Positions 40,667 through 47,652 of a stretch of 47,652 nt of DNA are shown here, piece by piece (position 1 is the first letter of the stretch; every line of letters starts with the position of its first letter). This DNA is from CAZEFK01 sp964511405 (GTDB lineage: Bacteria > Pseudomonadota > Alphaproteobacteria > Elsterales > Elsteraceae), in the NCBI GenBank assembly GCA_964511405.1, contig CAZEFK010000019.1:1-47652 (forward strand), written 5' to 3'. The position numbers and the translations under genes were made by a program. Below the pieces are notes generated by a model. It had not been told where the DNA came from, made no database searches, and saw only the letters and a list, made by a program, of their open reading frames with translations.

Positions 40667-42240
40667 GGGCGCCGCGCCGCCAAGGCGCGGGCAAGGCGCG
40701 CGACCACGCCGGCCCAGTCGCCCGGGCGCGTCTGCCGGAACAGGGTCATGGTCGGGTACCAGGGGCTGTCCGGCCGGTCCTCCATCCAGCGCCATTCCGC
40801 ATGCCGCTGCAGCAGCACCCAGACCGGCCGGCCAAGGGCGCCGGCCAGATGAGCGACCGCCGTATCCGTGGTCACGACCAGGTCCAGCGACGCCATGAGC
40901 GCTGCAGTATCGATGAAGGCATCAGGCCCGGCATCGAAGCCGGGGCCAGGCTGGGCGAGCGGCAACTCGGCCGGCCAGGCCGCCAGCTGATCCAGCCCGT
41001 GCTGCTGCTGCAGCGACACCAACCGAACCGCCGGCAGGCGCGCCAGCGGCGCCAGCTCGGCAAGCGGGATCGAGCGCCCGGCCTCGCTGCCGCTGTGCGG
41101 GTTGCCTTGCCAGGCGAGCCCGACGCGCAAGGCCGGGCCCGGGCCGGCGACGCCGTCCAGCCAGGCCCGCCAGTGCTCGACCCGGTCGGGCTCGGGCGAC
41201 AGGTAGGGGATCGGCGCCGGCACCGTCTCCGCGGTGGTGCCCAGCCGGTGCGGCAGGCTCATCAGCGGCGCCCAGAGGTCGAGCTCGGGCGCGGGCGTGC
41301 CATAGGCCAGCGCCTGGTCGACGCCGCGCGCGCGCTGGAACAGCCGGGCGAGCGCCGGCTGGCAGGCAACCGCGACCCAGGCACCCGCCACCTGCAACAG
41401 GGCGGCGTAGCGCACGAATTGCATGCGGTCGCCCAGGCCCTGCTCGCTGACCAGCAGGATCCGTCGGCCGGCGACCGGCCCCCCGGTCCATTCCGGGATC
41501 TGGCTGCCTGGGAACGCCTCGACCGGACGCAACGGGCGCGCCTCGTACTCGGCGAAGCCCTCGGCCAACCGTCCGACCTTCAGCAGGTTGGTCGCGCGCA
41601 GCATGCTGGCCGACGCTGCCGCGGGATGGCAGGCGCGCGCCCGATCCAGGGCGGCCAACGCCTGGGCGGCCTGCCCGTCATCGGACAGGGCGTGCGCCAG
41701 GCTGAAATAGGCCAGGGCCGAACTGGGATCGATCCGGACGGCGATGCCGAGGCTCTCGATCGCCGCTGCGCTCCGGCCCAACATCTGCAGCGTCTCGCCC
41801 AGGGTCTGATGGAATATCGCCATCCCCGGGGCAAGCTCGGTCGCGCGGATCAAGGGATCGAGCGCCTCGGCGGCGCGGCCGGCCTTGGCCAGCGCGGCGC
41901 CGGCGATGTGGTGGGCCGCGGCATCGTCCGGCAGGCGGGCGACCGCCGCCGCGCCACAGGCGATCGCGACCTCGATCTGCCCGGCAGCCAAGGCACCGGT
42001 CCCGAGCACGGTGTAGAGGACGCCGGTCGCCGGCCCGGTCGGACGCGCCAGCCGATCGAGCGTGCCTTCCAGGGTCTCGATGAGCCGCAGGACAGGCTCG
42101 GTGTCCAGCCGGAGCGCGACGGTCCGATCGACGACCCGCTGCATCGCTTGGAGCGCGTCGGCCACGCGGCCGGATCTGGCCGCGACGAGCGCCCGTCCGA
42201 AATCCGCCACCTGTGCCGACGCCGGGTCAGGGTCAGTCAT
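40663..42240 (-). CDS. TPR-repeat glycosyltransferase (family 9-like)
   Basis: A 525-residue protein. Residues about 70-235 are tetratricopeptide repeats (AHHIAGAALAKAGRAAEALDPLIRATELAP, LGETLQMLGRSAAAIESLGIAVRIDPSSALAYFSLAHAL). Residues about 260-520 are a heptosyltransferase-type domain (ILLVSEQGLGDRMQFVRYAALL, RVGLAWQGNPHS, VTTDTAVAHLAGALGRPVWVLL). Proteins of this design occur in flagellin or surface glycosylation loci. ATG 42240 overlaps the stop of the upstream GT25 gene (ATGA), so GT25, TPR-GT and GT-B form one operon. Confidence 0.85.
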   Translation of the reverse strand: MTDPDPASAQVADFGRALVAARSGRVADALQAMQRVVDRTVALRLDTEPVLRLIETLEGTLDRLARPTGPATGVLYTVLGTGALAAGQIEVAIACGAAAVARLPDDAAAHHIAGAALAKAGRAAEALDPLIRATELAPGMAIFHQTLGETLQMLGRSAAAIESLGIAVRIDPSSALAYFSLAHALSDDGQAAQALAALDRARACHPAAASASMLRATNLLKVGRLAEGFAEYEARPLRPVEAFPGSQIPEWTGGPVAGRRILLVSEQGLGDRMQFVRYAALLQVAGAWVAVACQPALARLFQRARGVDQALAYGTPAPELDLWAPLMSLPHRLGTTAETVPAPIPYLSPEPDRVEHWRAWLDGVAGPGPALRVGLAWQGNPHSGSEAGRSIPLAELAPLARLPAVRLVSLQQQHGLDQLAAWPAELPLAQPGPGFDAGPDAFIDTAALMASLDLVVTTDTAVAHLAGALGRPVWVLLQRHAEWRWMEDRPDSPWYPTMTLFRQTRPGDWAGVVARLARALAARRP

Positions 42241-42989
42241 GGCCCGGCCGGCCGCAACCCCGGAGCACCGCCCTGGATGGTCGACCGCGTCGGGTCATTG
42301 CGGGTCAGAACCAGCGGCGGGACGCAGACATGGGCATTCAGCGCCGGGTAGGCGGCGCTCATCGCGATGTCGATGCCGAGGTTGGGCATCGACCGGCCGA
42401 GGTCGGGAAACTCGACCAGCCCCGGCCTGAGCGGCAGGCAATGCGCCAGGAGCTTCGCGGCCCCGGCCGGCGAGACCGTGTAGGCCGGCACCCCGAAGGC
42501 GCGCCATAGCCGATATAGGCCGGGCGTGAGCATCTGGTCACGGAACCCATCGGCGGCAGACCCGCCGAGACTGGGGTCGAAGCGTCCGACGCAGGGCGAG
42601 ATTCCCGGCAACAGGTCGAAGCAGAGCTCGGCATCGAAGTTCCAGCCCCACAGCACGATGTCCCAGCCGCCGTCCAGCCCGGCCAGCAGCCGCGGTGCGG
42701 CGGCGTCGAAGCCGCGGTTGAACATCGCATCGTCTTCGGCCACGGTCGCCGGCCGGCCGGCGCCGGCGCAGTCCTGCCACAGCCGCAGATGCGTGAGCGC
42801 GACCCCGAGCGCGCCCGCCGAATAGGGCAGCGTCGCATCGATCAGCCCGCCGGCGGCAAGCGCACCCCGGTCGAGGGCCGCGCCATCGATCGCGGGCACG
42901 CGCTGGACCTCGGCCAGATGGTCATTGACCGCCCGGAACCGAGCGAGCCGATCCGGGCTGCGGTCGAGGTTGATGAACCGGACGAGCAT
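42237..42989 (-). CDS. Glycosyltransferase family 25 (LPS-type) protein
   Basis: A 250-residue GT25 protein: MLVRFINLDRSPDRLARF start, GVALTHLRLWQDC, catalytic acidic motif VAEDDAMF (Glu85, Asp86, Asp87), and AYTVSPAGAAKLLAHCLPL. Family members add galactose or similar sugars to lipooligosaccharide or protein. ATG 42989 has TAAGGTG 7 bp upstream. It is the first gene of the minus-strand glycosyltransferase operon, whose promoter should lie in the 467-bp region to its right. Confidence 0.85.
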   Translation of the reverse strand: MLVRFINLDRSPDRLARFRAVNDHLAEVQRVPAIDGAALDRGALAAGGLIDATLPYSAGALGVALTHLRLWQDCAGAGRPATVAEDDAMFNRGFDAAAPRLLAGLDGGWDIVLWGWNFDAELCFDLLPGISPCVGRFDPSLGGSAADGFRDQMLTPGLYRLWRAFGVPAYTVSPAGAAKLLAHCLPLRPGLVEFPDLGRSMPNLGIDIAMSAAYPALNAHVCVPPLVLTRNDPTRSTIQGGAPGLRPAGP

Positions 42990-43456
42990 GGCCGCACCTT
43001 AGGGCGGGTCCGCCGCCGATTGAACCGCCAATGCGATGGCGCGAGGCGGGGCCCGGGCGATGGCGCCATGAGGTCGCATGGGGGGCGGGACCGAGACCGG
43101 GTGCTTTGCCGGCAACTAATGTTAATCAAGGGACAGAACAAGTCCTGCGAAACGCTGAAAGCGCGAAGCAGGATGGCGGAAGGGGCGGGACATGCCGCCT
43201 CGTCGCCATTCCCAAGCCATATCAAGGGCTTATGGTCAGTTGGTACGCGCCAGTTGGAGCCCCACGTGTACCGCGCGCAGATCCGCTCGGCAACCTCCCT
43301 GCGATTGTGCAACTGGGTGCACCGAGTTCGTGCCGTCGGGCCGGCACGATAAGCCCATTCATGCTTCGCTGACCGGTCATGCCGCTGGCGACGTGGGCAG
43401 CAGCTACGGCCCCGGCCATGACGGATGCCGCAATACCATGCTTGCCTCGAGAGCTT
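42990..43456. other. 467-bp region without a convincing gene
   Basis: Open frames here lack ribosome-binding sites and family features. One perfect 8-bp hairpin (TCGTGCCG 43328-43335, CGGCACGA 43342-43349, loop 6) lies about 110 bp beyond the hsdR stop and could stop hsdR transcription, though there is no T-tract. The left part should carry the promoter of the glycosyltransferase operon; no clear -35/-10 pair was found. It forms the boundary between the glycan region and the restriction locus. Confidence 0.5.
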
Positions 43457-46400
43457 CTATGTCGCCGGCGTGCCAGGGTGTTGACCACGCAGCGCCTCAT
43501 AGAGCTGTGCCGGCCCCAGCAGAATCGACTTCAGGCCGGCGCGTACCTTGTCGGAGTCCAGCGCCTGCCGGCTCATGGTTTGATGCGCATCGAGCGCGTC
43601 CATAATCGCATCCATGATGGCCTCGTCGAGTGTCGGCGAACTGGCGAACTGGGCCTTGGTGTTGTTGGTTGCCTGGGTCACCAGCGCCTCGGACTCCAGG
43701 AGCTTCCCCTTGATCACGTCGTTCACGTAGACGAGCTGGTCGCCGTCGGTGAGATCGCCGACGAAGAGATCGTTCACCTTGGCAATGATCTCGGCCAGCA
43801 GCGCTCGCTGCTTCTCCTGCACCGAGCCGGAGCCAACATCGCCGACCGGGGCGATCTTCGGCGTTTCGCCCTCGCCCAGCGGGAAATGCTGCTTGCCCAG
43901 TTTCTTCAACGTGTGGTGCGTGAGGACCAGCCCTGACAGATCCACGGTCTCCCGTTCGCGTCCGAACTCCAGCAGCTTGCCGAGGTGCTTGTAGAACAGG
44001 AAGCGCTTCTCGATATCCGTGTTGGCGTAATCGAAGATCTGCGACAGAAAGGTGTAGACGCGCACGAAGTTCGCCATATCACCTTTGAACAGAACCAGTG
44101 CTTCCATTGCGTCCTTGGCTGCAGCCGCCTCTTTACCATCACCCTGCTCTTGGGCCGCCGCCCATGCTGCCTTGACCGCCGCAAAGCGCTTCAGCAACCG
44201 GTCGGCGACCGGGCCGATGGCGGCCACCAGGGCGCCTTGGGTCGATGTCGGGTCCATCAGCACTTGGGCGACCCGGTCCACTTCGAAGCTGTCATAATGT
44301 CCGGCCGCATCTAGCTTGGCGCGGATATCGAAGATGAGGTTGGGGTCGGTGACGCCCGCCAGTTCCGCCGTCTCGTAATAGGTCTTGAAGGCCGCCAGCA
44401 CCTCCTCGGCGCTATTGACGAAATCGAGGATGAAGGTGGTGTCCTTGCCCGGATGGGCCCGGTTCAGCCGCGACAACGTCTGCACAGCCTGGATGCCGGC
44501 CAGGCGCCGGTCCACATACATCCCGCACAGCAGGGGCTGGTCGAAGCCGGTCTGGAATTTGTTGGCCACCAGCAGCAGGTGGAAGTCGGGGCCCTTGAAG
44601 GCGTCGCGGATGTCACGCCCCTTCAGGCCCGGGTCCAGCACCGCACTGGTCTCGGTGTATGGCTCTTCGCCCGACTCGGGATCATGCACCTCACCGGAGA
44701 AGGCCACCAGCGTGCCCAACGCATAGCCTTGCTCGCGGATATATCGGTCGATCGCCAGCTTCCACCGCACCGCCTCCTTGCGGCTGGCCAACACCACCAT
44801 CGCCTTGGCCTTGCCGTCCAGCAGCGGCTGGACCGCTTCGCGAAAATGCTCGACGACGATCTGGACCTTCTGGCTGATGTTGTAGGGGTGCAGCCGCACC
44901 CACTGCATAATACCGCGGGTAGCGGCACTGCGCTCCACGTCGACATCGTCGATCTCCTGGCCGCCGCTCGCCAGCCGGAATGCCAGCTTGTAGGGCGTGT
45001 AGTTCTTCAGGACATCAAGGATGAAGCCTTCCTCGATGGCCTGCCGCATGGAATAGACATGAAAGGGTGCGGGCTTGCCGTCCGGCCCGGGCCGGCCAAA
45101 CAATTGCAGGGTCTTGGCCTTCGGCGTCGCCGTGAAGGCCACATAGGTTACGCCCGTGTCGCTGGCGCGCGCCGCCATCTGGGCGGCCAGCAGGTCTTCG
45201 GTGTCGATTTCGCCGCCATCCATCAGCTGGGCCAGCTCTTCCGGCGACAGCACCTCCTTGAGCTTGGCAGCCGCCTCGCCGGTCTGGCTGGAGTGGGCCT
45301 CGTCGGCGATCACGGCAAAGCGCTTGCCCTTGGTCGCCGCCAGCTCGCGCACGGCCGCCAGCGCCGTCGGGAACGACTGGATCGTGCAGACGATGATCTT
45401 CTTGCCGGCTGCCAGCGCCTTGGCGAGCTGGCCGCCCTTGCCGCCGCCGTCGGTCTTGATGGTTTCGACCACGCCCTGGGTGCGTTCGAAATCGAAGATG
45501 GCATCCTGAAGCTGGGCATCGATCACCCGGCGGTCGGATACGACGATCACCGTGGAGAACAGCTTTTCATCGTGGGCGTCGTGCAGCTCGGACAGGAAAT
45601 GCGCCGACCACGCGATCGAGTTGGTCTTGCCCGACCCCGCCGAATGCTGGATCAGGAACTTGCCGCCGGCGCCCTCGGCCAGCACGGCGGCCTGCAGCTT
45701 CCGCGTGGCGTCCAGCTGGTGATAGCGCGGAAACAGAATCCGGCTGATGCGCTTCTTGTCGTCCTTCTGGGTGACCAGATAGCGCCCCAGGATCTCCAGC
45801 CAGCTATCGCGCTGCCAGACCTCTTCCCACAGATAGCCGGTCGGGTGGCCGAAGGGCGGCGTCGGATTGCCCTTGCCGCCCTCATTGCCCTGGTTGAACG
45901 GCAGGAAGCTGGTGGCCGGCCCCTCCAGCCGGGTCGTCATCATCACCTCGCGGTTCGATACCGCGAAATGCACCAGCGCCCCGGAGGGGAAGCTCAGCAG
46001 CGGCTCGGCCGCGCCGGCCTTCGGTCGCGGCAGGCGGTCGAACTTGTACTGATCCACGGCGTCGCCGACGCTCTGGGTGAAGTCGGTTTTCAGCTCCGCC
46101 GTCGCCACCGGCACGCCGTTCAGGAACAGCACGAGGTCGATGCAGTTCTCATTGGCCAGCGAATAGCGGACCTGGCGCACCACCCGCAAGCGGTTGGCCC
46201 GGTACTGGGCGACAATGTCGGGGTTCAGGCCCAGAGCGGGCTTGAACTTGGCCAGGCTGACCGGCGCACGCACCCCGATCATCTCGACGCCGGCGCGCAG
46301 CACATCCAGGGTGCCGCGGTCGTCCAGCGACTTTCTGACCCGATCGAGCAAGGCCGCCTCTGCCGCCGCACCGTGGGTTTTCTGGAGTGCCTCCCAGGCC

Positions 46401-46561
46401 TTTGGCTGGGTCGTCTGGACCCAGGCGATCAGATCGGTCGGAAACAGCGCCCGGGCACGGTCATAGGCCTGGGCGTCGCCGGCGGCATAGAGCCAGCCCC
46501 GACCCGCGAGGACGGTGCAGATCTCGGCCTCGAAGCTGATCTCCTCGTGGAGCCCGCGCAT
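43457..46561 (-). CDS. hsdR: Type I restriction endonuclease, R subunit
   Basis: A 1,034-residue HsdR protein. The N-terminal PD-(D/E)xK nuclease has Asp142, Glu156 and Lys158 (CIDLVLFLNGV ... TAELKTD). The SF2 translocase motor has Walker A Lys312 in HSAGSGKTN, DEAH at 420-423 and TATPK after it. The helical specificity-contact domain fills the C-terminus. With HsdM and HsdS it cuts unmethylated DNA far from the recognition site after ATP-driven translocation. All catalytic motifs are intact, so it is probably active. The ATG at 46561 is 5 bp after a 13-codon mini-ORF. hsdM and hsdS are not in the window and are expected to the right, beyond the Fic gene. Confidence 0.95.
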   Translation of the reverse strand: MRGLHEEISFEAEICTVLAGRGWLYAAGDAQAYDRARALFPTDLIAWVQTTQPKAWEALQKTHGAAAEAALLDRVRKSLDDRGTLDVLRAGVEMIGVRAPVSLAKFKPALGLNPDIVAQYRANRLRVVRQVRYSLANENCIDLVLFLNGVPVATAELKTDFTQSVGDAVDQYKFDRLPRPKAGAAEPLLSFPSGALVHFAVSNREVMMTTRLEGPATSFLPFNQGNEGGKGNPTPPFGHPTGYLWEEVWQRDSWLEILGRYLVTQKDDKKRISRILFPRYHQLDATRKLQAAVLAEGAGGKFLIQHSAGSGKTNSIAWSAHFLSELHDAHDEKLFSTVIVVSDRRVIDAQLQDAIFDFERTQGVVETIKTDGGGKGGQLAKALAAGKKIIVCTIQSFPTALAAVRELAATKGKRFAVIADEAHSSQTGEAAAKLKEVLSPEELAQLMDGGEIDTEDLLAAQMAARASDTGVTYVAFTATPKAKTLQLFGRPGPDGKPAPFHVYSMRQAIEEGFILDVLKNYTPYKLAFRLASGGQEIDDVDVERSAATRGIMQWVRLHPYNISQKVQIVVEHFREAVQPLLDGKAKAMVVLASRKEAVRWKLAIDRYIREQGYALGTLVAFSGEVHDPESGEEPYTETSAVLDPGLKGRDIRDAFKGPDFHLLLVANKFQTGFDQPLLCGMYVDRRLAGIQAVQTLSRLNRAHPGKDTTFILDFVNSAEEVLAAFKTYYETAELAGVTDPNLIFDIRAKLDAAGHYDSFEVDRVAQVLMDPTSTQGALVAAIGPVADRLLKRFAAVKAAWAAAQEQGDGKEAAAAKDAMEALVLFKGDMANFVRVYTFLSQIFDYANTDIEKRFLFYKHLGKLLEFGRERETVDLSGLVLTHHTLKKLGKQHFPLGEGETPKIAPVGDVGSGSVQEKQRALLAEIIAKVNDLFVGDLTDGDQLVYVNDVIKGKLLESEALVTQATNNTKAQFASSPTLDEAIMDAIMDALDAHQTMSRQALDSDKVRAGLKSILLGPAQLYEALRGQHPGTPAT

Positions 46562-46566
46562 GCTGA

Positions 46567-46608
46567 TCAGCCTTTCATAGGCACACCGGTAATGTAAGGG
46601 AAAGCCAT
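46567..46608 (-). CDS. Possible 13-codon leader peptide before hsdR
   Basis: The mini-ORF MAFPYITGVPMKG starts in the loop of the hairpin at 46591-46620, 5 bp after the Fic stop, and its TGA is 5 bp before the hsdR ATG. The hsdR ribosome-binding site (AAAGG) lies inside it. Such spacing would allow translational coupling from Fic to hsdR. There is no proof that it is translated; it could be chance or a remnant. Confidence 0.3.
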   Translation of the reverse strand: MAFPYITGVPMKG

Positions 46609-46620
46609 TTCCCTTACATT
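46591..46620 (-). promoter_or_regulatory. Perfect 13-bp hairpin between the Fic gene and hsdR
   Basis: AATGTAAGGGAAA (46591-46603) and TTTCCCTTACATT (46608-46620) are perfect reverse complements around a 4-nt loop. The right arm contains the Fic stop codon. There is no T-tract, so it is either an mRNA structure limiting hsdR expression or a protein-binding palindrome; it is distinctly AT-richer than the surroundings. Confidence 0.75.
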
Positions 46621-47652
46621 GTGAAGAGCGTTAGGTAACGATCGAACACGTAGGTCCGCCCCCGCTGGCGCCCGGTCATCTCGTGGATCAGGCCCAGCCC
46701 GACCAGGTCGCGCAGCAGGGCGTTCGCGGTCGGCGAGGTCACCCCGAGCTCGGCCTGCAATTCCGCTGCGGTCACAACAGGCTTGCGATAGAGCATGTTG
46801 AGCGCCGCCCGCGCGTTCGGGCTGCGCTTGCCGAGCTTCATCGTCAGATGCTCGGCCTCGGTGCGCAAGGCTAGGATCTGGCGAAACACCTCGCGCCCCT
46901 TGGCGGCGGTCTCGGCCACGCCGGCCAGGAAGAACCGCACCCAATGGACGATGTCGTTCGCCTGCCGAACCCGCATCAAGGCATCGTAGTAGCTGGCCCG
47001 GTTGCGCTCGAAGAAGTCCGAGAGATAGAGCGAGGGCTTGGCCAGCAGGCCATGGCTGATCAGGTAGAGCGGGATCAGCAGCCGCCCGATGCGGCCGTTC
47101 CCGTCCAGGAACGGGTGGATCGTCTCGAACTGGTAGTGACTGATCGCCGCCCGGACCAGGTGGGGGACCTTAATGCCGTCGTTGTGCCAAAACTGCTCGA
47201 GGTCGGCCATCAGATCCGGCACGCTGTCCGGGTGAGGCGGGATGAAGGCGGCGTCCGCCAGGCTCGATCCGCCGATCCAGTTCTGGCTGGTCCGGAACTC
47301 GCCGGGCTGCTTGTGCTGGCCCCGTACCCCGCGCATCAGGATGGCATGCGCCTCCCGGATCAACCGGTTCGACAGCGGCAGGCGCTCCAGCTCGGCGACG
47401 GCCGTGTTGACCGCGTCGATATAATTCCGCACTTCGCGCCAGTCGTCCCGCTTCTCGGGGTCGATCAGGTCTTCGGGCAGCAGCGCCTCGTCGATGCCGG
47501 TCTGGGTGCCCTCGATCCGGCTGGAGGTCTGCGCCTCCTTCACCACATGCATCTGGATGAACAGGTCGATGTCCGGCACGATCAGCGAGAACGCGTTCGT
47601 AAGCGCTGTTCTGCGCCCACCTTTGGCTGGGTGGTGTGATCGGCGAGGCTGC
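46614..47652 (-). CDS. Fic-family protein adenylyltransferase, 5' end outside window
   Basis: The frame is open to the right edge, so the start is missing; about 345 residues are visible of an expected 370-380. The Fic core HPFLDGNGRIGR (47082-47117) is intact, with the Mg/ATP-binding residues and catalytic His. An inhibitory helix motif SSRIEGT lies just downstream of the visible N-terminus, as in class II (N-terminally autoinhibited) Fic proteins. A C-terminal winged helix (VVTAAELQAELGVTSPTANALLRDLVGLGLI) follows. The VPDIDLFIQMHVVKEA segment continues the family pattern upstream of the first possible GTG (47579), so that codon is not the true start. Fic proteins transfer AMP to target proteins; they often sit among hsdM, hsdS and hsdR genes. 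Confidence 0.9.
   Translation of the reverse strand, partial: QPRRSHHPAKGGRRTALTNAFSLIVPDIDLFIQMHVVKEAQTSSRIEGTQTGIDEALLPEDLIDPEKRDDWREVRNYIDAVNTAVAELERLPLSNRLIREAHAILMRGVRGQHKQPGEFRTSQNWIGGSSLADAAFIPPHPDSVPDLMADLEQFWHNDGIKVPHLVRAAISHYQFETIHPFLDGNGRIGRLLIPLYLISHGLLAKPSLYLSDFFERNRASYYDALMRVRQANDIVHWVRFFLAGVAETAAKGREVFRQILALRTEAEHLTMKLGKRSPNARAALNMLYRKPVVTAAELQAELGVTSPTANALLRDLVGLGLIHEMTGRQRGRTYVFDRYLTLFTM

Noticed and set aside
43031..43605. Open frames in the gap before hsdR (43031-43372, 43192-43605)
   Set aside because: No ribosome-binding site, no domain, composition unlike neighbouring proteins, and the second runs into the end of hsdR.
44453..46597. 714-codon plus-strand frame opposite hsdR
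   Set aside because: Complement of a gene with all type I R-subunit motifs; no start signal or family features of its own.
1..47652. tRNA, rRNA, CRISPR arrays or a replication origin
   Set aside because: No cloverleaf, rRNA core sequence, regularly spaced repeats or DnaA-box clusters were found on reading both strands.

Overview
The window is a high-GC chromosomal segment from a Gram-negative bacterium. It is most likely an alphaproteobacterium of the Rhodospirillales type. That placement is inferred from GC-saturated third codon positions, dense ATGA/GTGA stop-start overlaps, Tat-type binding proteins, a DprE1/DprE2/UbiA set and the gene families present. No rRNA, tRNA or CRISPR array was seen, so the taxonomy is not proven.

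Layout. (1) 1-7.4 kb: a five-gene operon of the 'transglutaminase / circularly permuted ATP-grasp / alpha-E' type, predicted to make and process an unknown peptide or peptide tag; the first gene runs off the left edge. (2) 7.4-10.2 kb: on the minus strand, an SsuABC/TauABC-like ABC importer preceded by an orphan VapB-type antitoxin with a recognisable promoter/operator. (3) 10.2-14.15 kb: a minus-strand operon of a UbiA-family phosphoribosyltransferase, a flippase-like membrane protein, and DprE1- and DprE2-like epimerase subunits, i.e. the route to a polyprenyl-phosphate-linked D-arabinofuranose donor. (4) 14.3-20.3 kb: mixed housekeeping and envelope genes (small unknown proteins, PRC-barrel protein, class II glutamine amidotransferase, binding protein, DUF4145 protein, MscS channel, methyltransferase).

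(5) 20.35-34.2 kb is the most striking part. A 13.85-kb catabolic block is bounded by two 72-bp direct repeats (69/72 identical). The left copy supplies the 3' end of a methyltransferase gene and the right copy supplies the 3' end of a CBS-domain gene on the other strand. The simplest reading is that the block was inserted between two formerly convergent neighbours. It encodes two GntR/FCD regulators, a split transketolase, an OtnC-like aldolase/decarboxylase, an OtnK-like four-carbon acid-sugar kinase, a shikimate-dehydrogenase-like oxidoreductase with an altered substrate motif, a PotABCD-type ABC importer, a two-subunit N,N-dimethylformamidase-like amidohydrolase and a class III aminotransferase. 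Two near-identical palindromic sites (TGATATATCA-type) sit in its two divergent promoter regions. Together the genes suggest uptake and hydrolysis of an amide-linked compound, amino-group removal, and entry of a sugar-acid-like carbon skeleton via kinase, decarboxylase and transketolase. The substrate is not known to me.

(6) 34.2-37.6 kb: CBS-domain, NUDIX, CopD-like, lipoprotein and cyclic-nucleotide-binding proteins. (7) 37.6-43 kb: four glycosyltransferases, a degenerate receiver-domain protein and a small coiled-coil protein, probably for surface glycan or protein glycosylation. (8) 43.4 kb to the right edge: part of a defence locus, with a type I restriction HsdR subunit preceded by a Fic-family AMP-transferase gene that continues beyond the window. 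A perfect 13-bp hairpin and a 13-codon mini-ORF lie between them.
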